A DNA stretch of 13,624 bases. Origin: Deltaproteobacteria bacterium (GTDB taxonomy: Bacteria; Desulfobacterota; DSM-4660; Desulfatiglandales; B25-G16). The translations under genes and the position numbers were made by a program. Location of the stretch: contig QMLT01000019.1 of the NCBI GenBank assembly GCA_003646875.1, positions 1-13,624 of the forward strand, read 5' to 3'. Under the pieces are notes generated by a model, which was given only the letters and a program-made list of their open reading frames with translations, made no database searches and was not told where the DNA came from. The number at the start of each line of letters is the position of its first letter. Position 1 is the first letter of the stretch. Shown in pieces: positions 6,920 through 13,600 of this stretch.

Positions 6920-8692
6920 ATGTATTTTGGCCATCTGAGTTCTACTATTAGACTCAATTTCTTCTTTGTGATTATTATCCAGTCTTTTCTTTTGATTTAC
7001 CCGGGGACTACTCATGGTAGAAGAGAAAATCTTGTTTATTTCCCAAATACGCCCTATGAATTAAATATATATAAGATTTACGGTAAGAAACCCGGAAAAA
7101 CCTTGATGTTGATCGGAGGGATTCAAGGTAATGAACCCGGAGGGTTTCTCTCAGCTGATCTCTATGCAGATATGAGTCTAGCTAAAGGCAATCTAATTGT
7201 GGTTCCAAGGGCCAATTTTTACTCCATCCTTTTGAATCACCGGGGCCCTCATGGGGATATGAATAGAAAATTCGCCAATAAGCCTGAGAAGATGAGCATG
7301 GATGACAAAATTGTATCAATACTCAAGGAGCTAATTGCTGAGAGTGACTATCTCCTTAACCTCCACGATGGCTCTGGCTACTATTATCCCAAGTATATAA
7401 GCAAGTGGCGCAACCCGAGGGCATTCGGGCAGTCTATAATCGCAGATTGTGAAGAGTATAAGATATCTGGCCAGAATAAGGCGCTAAAATTAGGTGAAAT
7501 GGCCAGAAGTGTAATAAAGGAGATCAATCAGGAGATCACAAATAATCTCCATAAGTTCCACTTTAATAACACCCGAACGGATGAGCCAGATAGCATACAC
7601 AGGGAACAGTTAAAATCAGCCACTTATTATGCCTTGACCAAGCATCATATTCCTGCATTCGGGATTGAGACATCTAAATTTCTGCCATCTATTGATCTTA
7701 AGATCAGATACCACAATCTGGCTATAAATGCATTTATGAAGCTTTTTGAAATTATCCCGGAGCAGCCTGGTTTATTTTTGGAGCCACCGGAGTTGAAATA
7801 TTTGATTGTCTCTATTAATGATCAGGTTCCCATAGTAATAAAAAACAAACAGGCATTAAATATCATGGCCGGCGATACAATCAACGTCGCTCATGTAGAG
7901 GCAAATTATGAGAGAGGGTTGAGTGTGGATATCCTTGGCTATGGCAGCCTGAATGATTTTCGGAAGAATTTCTCAATTTACAAGAATACCAGCCTGATGA
8001 TCAGGAAAGACAACAAGGTATTTGCACAGATAGCAATAAGGGTGAGCAGGGATAAGAAGGTTGGCCTAAGAGCTTTTGACAGGGAGAAGGTCTCCCATTT
8101 TATTATTAAGGTAAACGGGAAAAAATACCTTCTTAAAAATAATGAAACCCTTGATGTTGTTAGAGGAGACCTTTTAAAGATAATAAACATCCTTCCTGAA
8201 AGTTTAGCAGGTCAAAAGGATGTGTGTGTAAACTTCAAGGGATTTGTTGGGAATTGGAAAAATAATACCGGTGAGGACAGAGAATATCTTATCAATACCA
8301 GCAGAAATCTTCTCGCCCGTTACTCTCTTTATGGGCAGAATAAGGTGTACAAGATTGTTGTATCCCGGGGAAAGGAAGTTTCAGGCAAGATGTTAGTAAG
8401 GATAACCGAGCCGTCTTTAGAGTACCTAATCCTAAAAATTAACAATCAGACTTATGCCGTAAAAAATAGAGAGAGTGTTTATGCCTCTCTGAATGATTAT
8501 TTAACAGTGGAGGCTATAAAGAGCAATATTAGTGAAGAAAATGAAATCAGCATAAGGGTTAATGGTGATCCCCTCATACCTGGCAGGGCAAAAAGGATAC
8601 GAGATATAGCCGGACCGAATATAAATACATTTAGGATTGATTTAATAAGGAAAAAACTTCCTTTTGGAGAAATATATATTAAAATCGAATAA
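6920..8692 (+). CDS. M99/M14-like zinc carboxypeptidase (Csd4/Pgp1-like) with repeated C-terminal beta domains
   Basis: This is a secreted metallocarboxypeptidase expected to trim peptidoglycan tripeptides to dipeptides, as Helicobacter Csd4 and Campylobacter Pgp1 do. Numbering is from ATG 6920, giving 590 residues. A signal sequence spans about 10-32. The carboxypeptidase domain spans about 40-280, with GGIQGNEPGG holding presumed zinc ligands Gln69 and Glu72, NLHDGSG holding His149, substrate-binding Arg candidates 108 and 116 (in DMNR), and GIET holding the likely catalytic Glu250. Gln in place of the usual first His is the hallmark recalled for Csd4. After it come three related beta-rich segments starting near 292, 391 and 500, each of the form hydrophobic-I-x-(I/V)-N-(D/G/N). 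Csd4 itself is much shorter, about 440 residues. ATG 6920 is preferred over TTG 6908 because GAGG (6910-6913) is 6 bases upstream. The gene ends 19 bases from the convergent RNase gene. Confidence 0.85.
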   Translation: MYFGHLSSTIRLNFFFVIIIQSFLLIYPGTTHGRRENLVYFPNTPYELNIYKIYGKKPGKTLMLIGGIQGNEPGGFLSADLYADMSLAKGNLIVVPRANFYSILLNHRGPHGDMNRKFANKPEKMSMDDKIVSILKELIAESDYLLNLHDGSGYYYPKYISKWRNPRAFGQSIIADCEEYKISGQNKALKLGEMARSVIKEINQEITNNLHKFHFNNTRTDEPDSIHREQLKSATYYALTKHHIPAFGIETSKFLPSIDLKIRYHNLAINAFMKLFEIIPEQPGLFLEPPELKYLIVSINDQVPIVIKNKQALNIMAGDTINVAHVEANYERGLSVDILGYGSLNDFRKNFSIYKNTSLMIRKDNKVFAQIAIRVSRDKKVGLRAFDREKVSHFIIKVNGKKYLLKNNETLDVVRGDLLKIINILPESLAGQKDVCVNFKGFVGNWKNNTGEDREYLINTSRNLLARYSLYGQNKVYKIVVSRGKEVSGKMLVRITEPSLEYLILKINNQTYAVKNRESVYASLNDYLTVEAIKSNISEENEISIRVNGDPLIPGRAKRIRDIAGPNINTFRIDLIRKKLPFGEIYIKIE

Positions 8693-8711
8693 AGGAACAG
8701 GTATCTTTAGC

Positions 8712-10694
8712 TTAATCAGCAAGTTCAAGGATTAGTATGTCATCCCAGGGATCCGATTTTTTAACAACTACCTTTATCTCCTGTCCTGGCGACAATTCAA
8801 GGCCAGTTGCTTTTGGAAGTTCAGCAACAAAAAGAAAATCAGTTAGTATTATTAAATACTTATATTTAAGTTTTTGGAAAACAATCGCTTTAAAACTATC
8901 ATTTATGCATCCTGCAAGATACTTAAGCATCCAATAACGGACCTGATTTCGCTTCATTAAATCAATATCTTTTAGCGCCTGCTGTATCACCATATTTAGC
9001 TCTTTAAGCCTCGATTCTTCATATTCAGGACTTGTCTGAAATAAGGCAGAATGGATTTGTCTCTGGACAAGCACGTCCATATATCTTCTTAGTGGAGAGG
9101 TTGCGTTGGTGTATATATCAACCCCAAGACTGCTATGTGGATGAGGTATTGTGTCTATATAAAGAGGCCGAAGCTTTCGCCTTTGCTGAAATACATAATA
9201 GATATACTTAGACTCATCAATTGGCAGTCTTTCCTGAGGCGGTTCCTGGCTTCTATAAAGGACAGGCAGTCCCTTTTCAGCGGCAAACTTTGCTGTTAAC
9301 CAGTTGTACAGTATCATACATTCTGAAACAATTACCCTTGCGGGTGTATCCTGCTCTATGAGGCTAACATGTAACTTAGAGTTATTTTGAAATCCAAAAT
9401 GGATCTCTGGCAGTGGAATGAGTAATGCGCCGTTAGCAGCTCTCTTTTGCCTAAGGGCCTGAGTTAGACGGTAGAGGGGGGAAAGAATTGAATCATCAGC
9501 ATATACTGCATTTACCTGATCGTAGGTAAGCTGTTTTTCTACTCTTACAATAGTAGGCATAAAATGAAAATTTTTCAGGTTTAAATCCCTATCAAAATTT
9601 ACGAAAAGGGATATAGCAAACCGTTTAAAGCCTTTTACCAGGCTTAATGCATTATTAGAAAGACTTGGCGGAAACATGGGAATTTGGGTAACCGGAAGGT
9701 ATATCGAGCTTGCCCTGTTGGCGGCCTCCCTGTCTAAGCACCCATCAACCTCGATAAATGGAGTTACATCGGTAATATGAATGCCAAGCCTATAGCCTTT
9801 CTCGATAGGCTGCAAGCTCAATGCATCATCAAAGTCCCTGGTATATGGCCCGTCAATGGTAAAGATAGGTAGATCTGTCAAGTCATCCCGGGCCGAGGTG
9901 TCTATTTCTTTTCTTGCTGCTATATCTGCTTCTTTAAAGACGGGTTCACTGAAATCTGTCCTTATTTTAAGCCTATGAAGATCAAGATTCTCGTCTTCAT
10001 GCCATATATTCAGCTTTACTAACAGGTGGCGTGCCTTATTAATATCCTTTATTCCGGCCTGGGAAAACATTTCCTTGCCGAGCTTATAATCTGGGGCATC
10101 TTTTCCGTAAAGTGCAAGCTGAATGAGTAGCTCAATAATCTTATCTTTTAAGGGGAATTCCTCAGGATGTCTGCTGTTTATTATTTCCCTAAGAAAATTT
10201 GCTCCTTCTGCTAACTCCCGATCTCTTAATTCAGCAGCTTCTCTTGCCTTTATTATTTGTTCGACTTTCTCTGGACTGTTGGGGATAAAAGAGCCATCTT
10301 TTATCTTAAAATAGGCGCCATCTGCAAATAGGGCTCTAACCAGAGCAGATATGTGATCATCAGTGATATCTCTGCCAAAGCAAAGCTGCGCAAGATATTT
10401 ATAGGTGAAAGCCCTATTTTCCTCATGAGTGAGTTCCCAGAGGTCCTGAACAGATGCTTGTGCCATATAATCGGTTCGTATTTTTTCAATTACTTTTAAC
10501 TTGTTTAGTATTTCTCCTCTTGACATTGAAGTATTTAAGGTGGCAGATGAAATGAGAAGCGCCCTCTTCGGAGAAATACTCACCTCATGATTAGAGATAG
10601 TTAAAAGCTGTAGCTTGTTTCCCCTATCTTTCACACACACAGAGAGCACAATTTTTCTCTGGTCAATGTATTCAATTATCTTTCCCTCAGCCAT
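8712..10694 (-). CDS. RNB-domain exoribonuclease (RNase II/R family)
   Basis: This is a 3'-to-5' processive exoribonuclease of the RNase II/RNase R family, used in mRNA turnover or RNA quality control in the cytoplasm. The 660-residue protein has an N-terminal module unlike the cold-shock domains of E. coli RNase R (about 1-250, helical, with a winged-helix-like part). The RNB catalytic domain spans about 260-555 and a short S1-like domain lies at about 597-660. The four metal-binding aspartates are present in TIDGPYTRDFDD (Asp281, 287, 289, 290) with the same spacing as RNase II Asp201/207/209/210. The conserved SPLRRYMD motif spans 533-540. ATG is chosen with AAGGA (10701-10705, plus-strand coordinates) 6 bases upstream. 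It appears to be the last gene of a leftward operon with the small membrane protein and the KptA-like gene. It is too divergent in its N-terminus to be named rnb or rnr with confidence. Confidence 0.92.
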   Translation of the reverse strand: MAEGKIIEYIDQRKIVLSVCVKDRGNKLQLLTISNHEVSISPKRALLISSATLNTSMSRGEILNKLKVIEKIRTDYMAQASVQDLWELTHEENRAFTYKYLAQLCFGRDITDDHISALVRALFADGAYFKIKDGSFIPNSPEKVEQIIKAREAAELRDRELAEGANFLREIINSRHPEEFPLKDKIIELLIQLALYGKDAPDYKLGKEMFSQAGIKDINKARHLLVKLNIWHEDENLDLHRLKIRTDFSEPVFKEADIAARKEIDTSARDDLTDLPIFTIDGPYTRDFDDALSLQPIEKGYRLGIHITDVTPFIEVDGCLDREAANRASSIYLPVTQIPMFPPSLSNNALSLVKGFKRFAISLFVNFDRDLNLKNFHFMPTIVRVEKQLTYDQVNAVYADDSILSPLYRLTQALRQKRAANGALLIPLPEIHFGFQNNSKLHVSLIEQDTPARVIVSECMILYNWLTAKFAAEKGLPVLYRSQEPPQERLPIDESKYIYYVFQQRRKLRPLYIDTIPHPHSSLGVDIYTNATSPLRRYMDVLVQRQIHSALFQTSPEYEESRLKELNMVIQQALKDIDLMKRNQVRYWMLKYLAGCINDSFKAIVFQKLKYKYLIILTDFLFVAELPKATGLELSPGQEIKVVVKKSDPWDDILILELAD

Positions 10695-10746
10695 AAATAA
10701 TCCTTAATCCCTGGCAATAAAAGGTTTAGAGGTGAAATTTGCTGGT

Positions 10747-10780
10747 CCCGTTAGAATATATCATGTAGAATTCTAATGGG
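10747..10780 (-). promoter_or_regulatory. 11-bp hairpin between the small membrane protein and RNase genes
   Basis: CCCGTTAGAAT (10747-10757) pairs with ATTCTAATGGG (10770-10780) around a 12-base loop, with one G-T pair. On the transcribed (minus) strand it begins 4 bases after the stop of the small membrane protein gene, about 50 bases before the RNase start. No U-tract follows, so it is more likely an RNA processing or stabilising stem, or a partial attenuator, than an intrinsic terminator. Confidence 0.4.
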
Positions 10781-10784
10781 CGCG

Positions 10785-11063
10785 TTACTTATTGGGGGAA
10801 ATGAAAGAAATAATGGCCAAAATAATAATAATAAGGCCCAGGCATACATATATCACTGTTCCTGTGATAGAGCCTTCAATAGTTTTAAGTAATAATGATT
10901 TATTGTAAAAGTATCCAATATAAAAGACAAAAAGATATGACACGGCAAGACCTAACTGTATCCGACTGAATAGGAGACATAGAGAGATTACCGCAACAAA
11001 AGAGATAACCATATAAAGGGGAACACCCAGATTAACTGTAGATAACATATCCACTGGATCCAT
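10785..11063 (-). CDS. Small three-span membrane protein, unknown function
   Basis: I do not recognise a family. The 92 residues are mostly hydrophobic, with membrane spans at about 14-32, 36-53 and 68-89 and short polar loops (SRIQ; NKSLLLKTIEGS). The start is ATG 11063 because a perfect GGAGG lies 5 bases upstream (11069-11073 on the plus strand). The upstream in-frame ATG at 11075 would contain that ribosome-binding site within its own codons. It lies 38 bases after the KptA-like gene and 90 bases before the RNase gene, all leftward, so the three are probably co-transcribed. The periodic hydrophobic spans and good ribosome-binding site support a real gene. No function can be read from it. 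Confidence 0.75.
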   Translation of the reverse strand: MDPVDMLSTVNLGVPLYMVISFVAVISLCLLFSRIQLGLAVSYLFVFYIGYFYNKSLLLKTIEGSITGTVIYVCLGLIIIILAIISFISPNK

Positions 11064-11101
11064 AATTGCCTCCATCTCTTTCTTTGCTAAGCGATGCCTT
11101 C

Positions 11102-11863
11102 TTAAAAAAATGAATGCGGCCTGCTTATTCTAATTTCTGCCCTTTTTCTGCCTTTTTTCGTCCCTTTCTTCCGCTCAATCCTTTTTTTTACGTTTTTTCG
11201 CCGCTTAAGATCAGGATCCCTTTCTGCCTGCAAAATAAATGACCCTGAAATGATTTCCCTTTCTTTATCCACAGTCTCTTTTTTGGCGGGCAGCTCTTTT
11301 GGCAATGGCGGGCCACTAATAAACTGGGCTGGAATTTTATCCGAGAGGTAGACAGAATCACCAAAAAGGAAAAAAGATATCCCATTTTCAGCGGCTACTC
11401 CTGCCTTTATTTCCAGGATAATTGGTTTTTGATCTAACCGCTGTGCCGTACGTATGGCAAGATCTTTGTCTTTTGTCATCACCACATGTCCGTTCGATCC
11501 TGGCAACAGCCCGGATTTAAGAATAAAGGGGTATGTCTTTCGTTTGATTCCCTTATATAGAGTCTTTGGAGGATGAACGCGATCTTGATCCTTGTCTATT
11601 AGGGCAAAGTTTCTCTTGATAGACCTTATCTTTTTCTCGGTAATCTCAAAAGAGCCGTCTCTATTATATAATAAAACCTCTCTAATGTGGGATTCTCTCA
11701 CATAGGCCATATTAGGTTCTTCATTAATAGCCTTCAGAAGCTCTTTCAAACCTATGTAACCCTCTTTATCCGGGACAAGGCCAAATTCATCAGGCCTGGT
11801 TTCCAATATGTACCTCATTAAACGGCTTAGATTATCTACCCTTCTTTTATTGTTTGTTGCCAC
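11102..11863 (-). CDS. KptA/Tpt1-like RNA 2'-phosphotransferase homologue with altered active site
   Basis: Genuine KptA/Tpt1 removes an internal 2'-phosphate from RNA using NAD+. The whole 1-185 region aligns by eye with the family: an N-terminal winged-helix domain (LSRLMRYIL, EFGLVPDKEGYIGLKELL) and an ADP-ribosyltransferase-like domain (LYKGIKRK, SGLLPGSNGHVVMT, KPIILEIKAG, NGISFFLFGDSVYLSDKIPAQFI). The catalytic signatures are changed. LRHxP is LETRP (20-24), RAxQGHS is RSIKRNF (80-86), YHGT is YKGI (103-106), and HVHLS is HVVMT (126-130). Arg80 and Arg142 may correspond to two conserved arginines. Residues 186-253 form an extra tail that becomes strongly basic (about 218-247), suggesting nucleic acid binding. 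The start is GTG, the only in-frame candidate after an upstream TGA, with no clear ribosome-binding site. It is the first gene of the leftward RNase operon. Because of the motif losses, ordinary KptA activity is doubtful. Confidence 0.8.
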   Translation of the reverse strand: MATNNKRRVDNLSRLMRYILETRPDEFGLVPDKEGYIGLKELLKAINEEPNMAYVRESHIREVLLYNRDGSFEITEKKIRSIKRNFALIDKDQDRVHPPKTLYKGIKRKTYPFILKSGLLPGSNGHVVMTKDKDLAIRTAQRLDQKPIILEIKAGVAAENGISFFLFGDSVYLSDKIPAQFISGPPLPKELPAKKETVDKEREIISGSFILQAERDPDLKRRKNVKKRIERKKGTKKGRKRAEIRISRPHSFF

Positions 11864-11886
11864 TAAGTTTCTTTGTTTAATTGTTC

Positions 11887-11918
11887 CTATTCAGCCACTA
11901 AGCCACGAAGTCACCAAG
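11887..11918 (-). repeat. Dispersed intergenic element, copy C
   Basis: Read on the minus strand this is CTTGGTGACTTCGTGGC followed by TTAGTGGCTGAATAG. Its last 12 bases, GTGGCTGAATAG, are identical to 192-203, and its first part resembles 1299-1326. A 9-base stretch, CTTAGTGGC, recurs 36 bases further on at 11859-11867, where it contains the GTG start codon of the KptA-like gene. A weaker copy, GTTGCTGAATAG, lies at 3344-3355. Confidence 0.5.
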
Positions 11919-11927
11919 ATTATAGCA
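11919..11927 (-). promoter_or_regulatory. Extended -10 promoter candidate for the KptA-like operon
   Basis: On the minus strand the sequence reads TGCTATAAT, a perfect TATAAT with the TG motif of extended -10 promoters, about 55 bases before the GTG start. No recognisable -35 lies 16-18 bases upstream, which extended -10 promoters can tolerate. It directly abuts dispersed element copy C, which would form the 5' untranslated region. Confidence 0.4.
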
Positions 11928-12108
11928 TAATTTTCGTAATACTGCTTTAATGATCGGCACGCTGAAATTGATGAGAAAACTAGGAAACTCCTTATAAAAC
12001 GTCTAAACGTGAACCTTATCTACTATGTTTTTTACAATGTAATCTTCCCTTTTGATGGGGGAATATAAATCATTTTTTCATTTGTGTGACCTAATACTCA
12101 TTCCAAAT

Positions 12109-13266
12109 TTATAATTCCATCTTGCTCAACTGTTCTAAAACATAGTCCCTGATTCGGGAAGCTTTCGGTAGGGCCTCTAATAAATGTCCTTTAGAGGTAA
12201 ATGGAATTAAAATCTCTTCCTCAACACCTCCACATGAACACCTTCCTGGTCTTTCTTTCACAGGGCAAACCCTTGTGTTAAAACACTCTTTGCATCGTAA
12301 GACGCTCTTACTGCCTGACATCTTTCCCCGTTTGGCTACAGGATGACCATCTATCTCTATTATATCCATAGAAAAGTCCACTACCGGCGCATTGCTTATT
12401 GCAGTGCCAATACCATAGGCATCTGCTACTATATTATAGCTTTCGATACCTTTTTCGTTAATACCACCACTTAAAAAAATCTTTACATCTCTATATCCCC
12501 TGAGATCAAGCTCCCATCTAACCTCTTTCATAATCTCCAGGAAATCACCTCTTCTGCTTTGTGGTGTATCAAGCCGGACAGCATTAAGTTTATCACCTAA
12601 TTCCCTTGCAACATTAAGGGCCTCTATCTTTTCGTCATTAAAGGTGTCTATCAGGCTTACTCTCCTCACCTTTGGTTCAATTACCTCATCAAATGCCTTT
12701 GTGGCCTTTACCGTGTCACCCATAATTAGAATGAGCGCATGGGGCATTGTCCCTACCGGCTCTTTTCCAATGAGTTTTGCCCCAAGACCAGCGGATACAC
12801 CGTCGCAGCCCCCTATATATGCATTTCTCTCTATCAAGGGAGCTATTGTGGGGTGCATTCTGCGAGCGCCAAAACTTATTACTTCCTTGGTGCCTGCTGC
12901 CTTTTTACATCTGGCAGCCATTGTAGCTATTCCAGAAGCCTGACATATAAGGCCAAGGAGTGTTGTCTCATATTGGCCAAAGTCAAGATACTTTCCGCTG
13001 ATCTCCATTACTGGTTGATTAGCGCCAAATATGGTCCCTTCTTTCATCATCCTCACATCAACTGGAAGATCTTTTAATACCTCAGCGCATTCCTCAACTC
13101 CTGCAAGAACTGCCCAGGGCCAGTTTGATGGAAGACCCTTGGCCACGAGCTCGGCCCGAACAGATACATCTATCCCTTTGGCCTTCAAGATCTTCCTGGT
13201 TCTCTCAAAGTATATGTCAGTAACCAGGCCATTTTTTACGTCTTTCCATGTAGCGGTATGGATCAA
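12109..13266 (-). CDS. Nicotinate phosphoribosyltransferase, archaeal-like type with C-terminal zinc knuckle
   Basis: This enzyme converts nicotinate and PRPP to nicotinate mononucleotide in NAD salvage. The protein starts IHTATWKDVKNGLVTDIYFERT, like Thermoplasma-type NAPRTase. Numbering is from TTG 13266, giving 385 residues. GARRMHP (133-139) carries the active-site His138, IGGCDGVSAGLGAKL follows, and IFLSGGINE (263-271) belongs to the barrel. The C-terminus has five cysteines (325, 328, 334, 343, 345) in CxxC and CxC arrangement, matching the zinc-knuckle-like end I recall for the Thermoplasma enzyme. TTG 13266 is chosen because AAGGAGA lies 6 bases upstream (13273-13279), the family N-terminus starts there, and a strong promoter overlaps the longer start codons at 13305 and 13320. 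Transcription would begin near 13297, excluding those. No other NAD gene is nearby, so it seems monocistronic. Confidence 0.93.
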   Translation of the reverse strand: MIHTATWKDVKNGLVTDIYFERTRKILKAKGIDVSVRAELVAKGLPSNWPWAVLAGVEECAEVLKDLPVDVRMMKEGTIFGANQPVMEISGKYLDFGQYETTLLGLICQASGIATMAARCKKAAGTKEVISFGARRMHPTIAPLIERNAYIGGCDGVSAGLGAKLIGKEPVGTMPHALILIMGDTVKATKAFDEVIEPKVRRVSLIDTFNDEKIEALNVARELGDKLNAVRLDTPQSRRGDFLEIMKEVRWELDLRGYRDVKIFLSGGINEKGIESYNIVADAYGIGTAISNAPVVDFSMDIIEIDGHPVAKRGKMSGSKSVLRCKECFNTRVCPVKERPGRCSCGGVEEEILIPFTSKGHLLEALPKASRIRDYVLEQLSKMEL

Positions 13267-13272
13267 TCCTAA

Positions 13273-13279
13273 TCTCCTT
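13273..13279 (-). promoter_or_regulatory. Ribosome-binding site deciding the NAPRTase start
   Basis: On the minus strand this reads AAGGAGA, 6 bases before TTG 13266. It is the only good Shine-Dalgarno near any candidate start of this gene, and the resulting N-terminus matches the family. Confidence 0.7.
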
Positions 13280-13303
13280 TTTAAACTTAATCCTCTTACA
13301 GAC

Positions 13304-13332
13304 ATTAAACCTATCAGCAAAAATTATGTCAA
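13304..13332 (-). promoter_or_regulatory. Strong sigma-70 promoter for the NAPRTase gene
   Basis: On the minus strand a perfect TTGACA (13327-13332) is followed by a 17-base spacer and TTTAAT (13304-13309), which matches five of six -10 positions. Predicted transcription would start near 13297, about 30 bases before TTG 13266. Confidence 0.65.
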
Positions 13333-13348
13333 CCCTTTATTGATGGTC

Positions 13349-13475
13349 TCGTAAAAAGTCTCCTCAGCTTGTCATTTCGAATGAAACGAGTAATCTGTAA
13401 ACCGTAACATGCTGAAAAGACAAGATTTCTCCCTGTGGTCGAAATGACATATTCGTCAGATTTGACTTTTTACGA
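13349..13475. mobile_element. MITE-like inverted-repeat element, 127 bp
   Basis: Perfect 12-bp terminal inverted repeats, TCGTAAAAAGTC (13349-13360) and GACTTTTTACGA (13464-13475), enclose a second perfect 10-bp pair, GTCATTTCGA (13371-13380) and TCGAAATGAC (13439-13448). A further imperfect pair (AATCT at 13392-13396 with AGATT at 13423-13427) makes most of the element a long imperfect hairpin. It encodes nothing, so it is probably a non-autonomous element or a dispersed hairpin repeat. I recall similar GACTTTTTACGAGACCATCA ends as common in Desulfobacterota genomes. No clear target-site duplication is visible. Confidence 0.7.
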
Positions 13476-13510
13476 ATTTATCTTTATTAGATCTGTCGGC
13501 CTTTTCCAAA

Positions 13511-13540
13511 TTGACAACATCTTCTTTTTGGTGCTATACA
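13511..13540 (+). promoter_or_regulatory. Sigma-70 promoter for the gene at 13601
   Basis: A perfect TTGACA (13511-13516) is followed by an 18-base spacer and TATACA (13535-13540), which matches four of six -10 positions. It lies about 60 bases before the start codon, leaving a plausible leader. Confidence 0.55.
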
Positions 13541-13600
13541 AAATAAACATATCCATTCTGCATGTCTATATACTATCCTGTAATAAAAGGAGACACTGCC

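Larger units (their letters stand above)
13333..13600. other. Intergenic region between two divergent promoters, carrying an inverted-repeat element
   Basis: There is no gene here. The stretch is occupied mainly by the MITE-like element at 13349-13475 and then by the promoter and leader of the gene starting at 13601. The element lies about 16 bases behind the leftward -35 box and about 35 bases before the rightward -35 box, without disrupting either promoter. Confidence 0.6.

Noticed and set aside
11102..11863. KptA-like gene as a pseudogene
   Set aside because: The frame is uninterrupted for 253 codons, structural motifs are kept, and the gene has acquired a coherent basic tail. Altered function fits better than decay.
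12045..12063. TTCCC/GGGAA stem downstream of the NAPRTase stop as an intrinsic terminator
   Set aside because: The stem is only 5 bp with a 9-base loop, and no T-tract follows it in the direction of transcription.
12739..13077. A 112-codon plus-strand ORF inside the NAPRTase gene
   Set aside because: It lies wholly antisense to a strongly conserved coding sequence, lacks a family resemblance and has no convincing ribosome-binding site. The same applies to the antisense ORF at 2552-2866 inside tolC.
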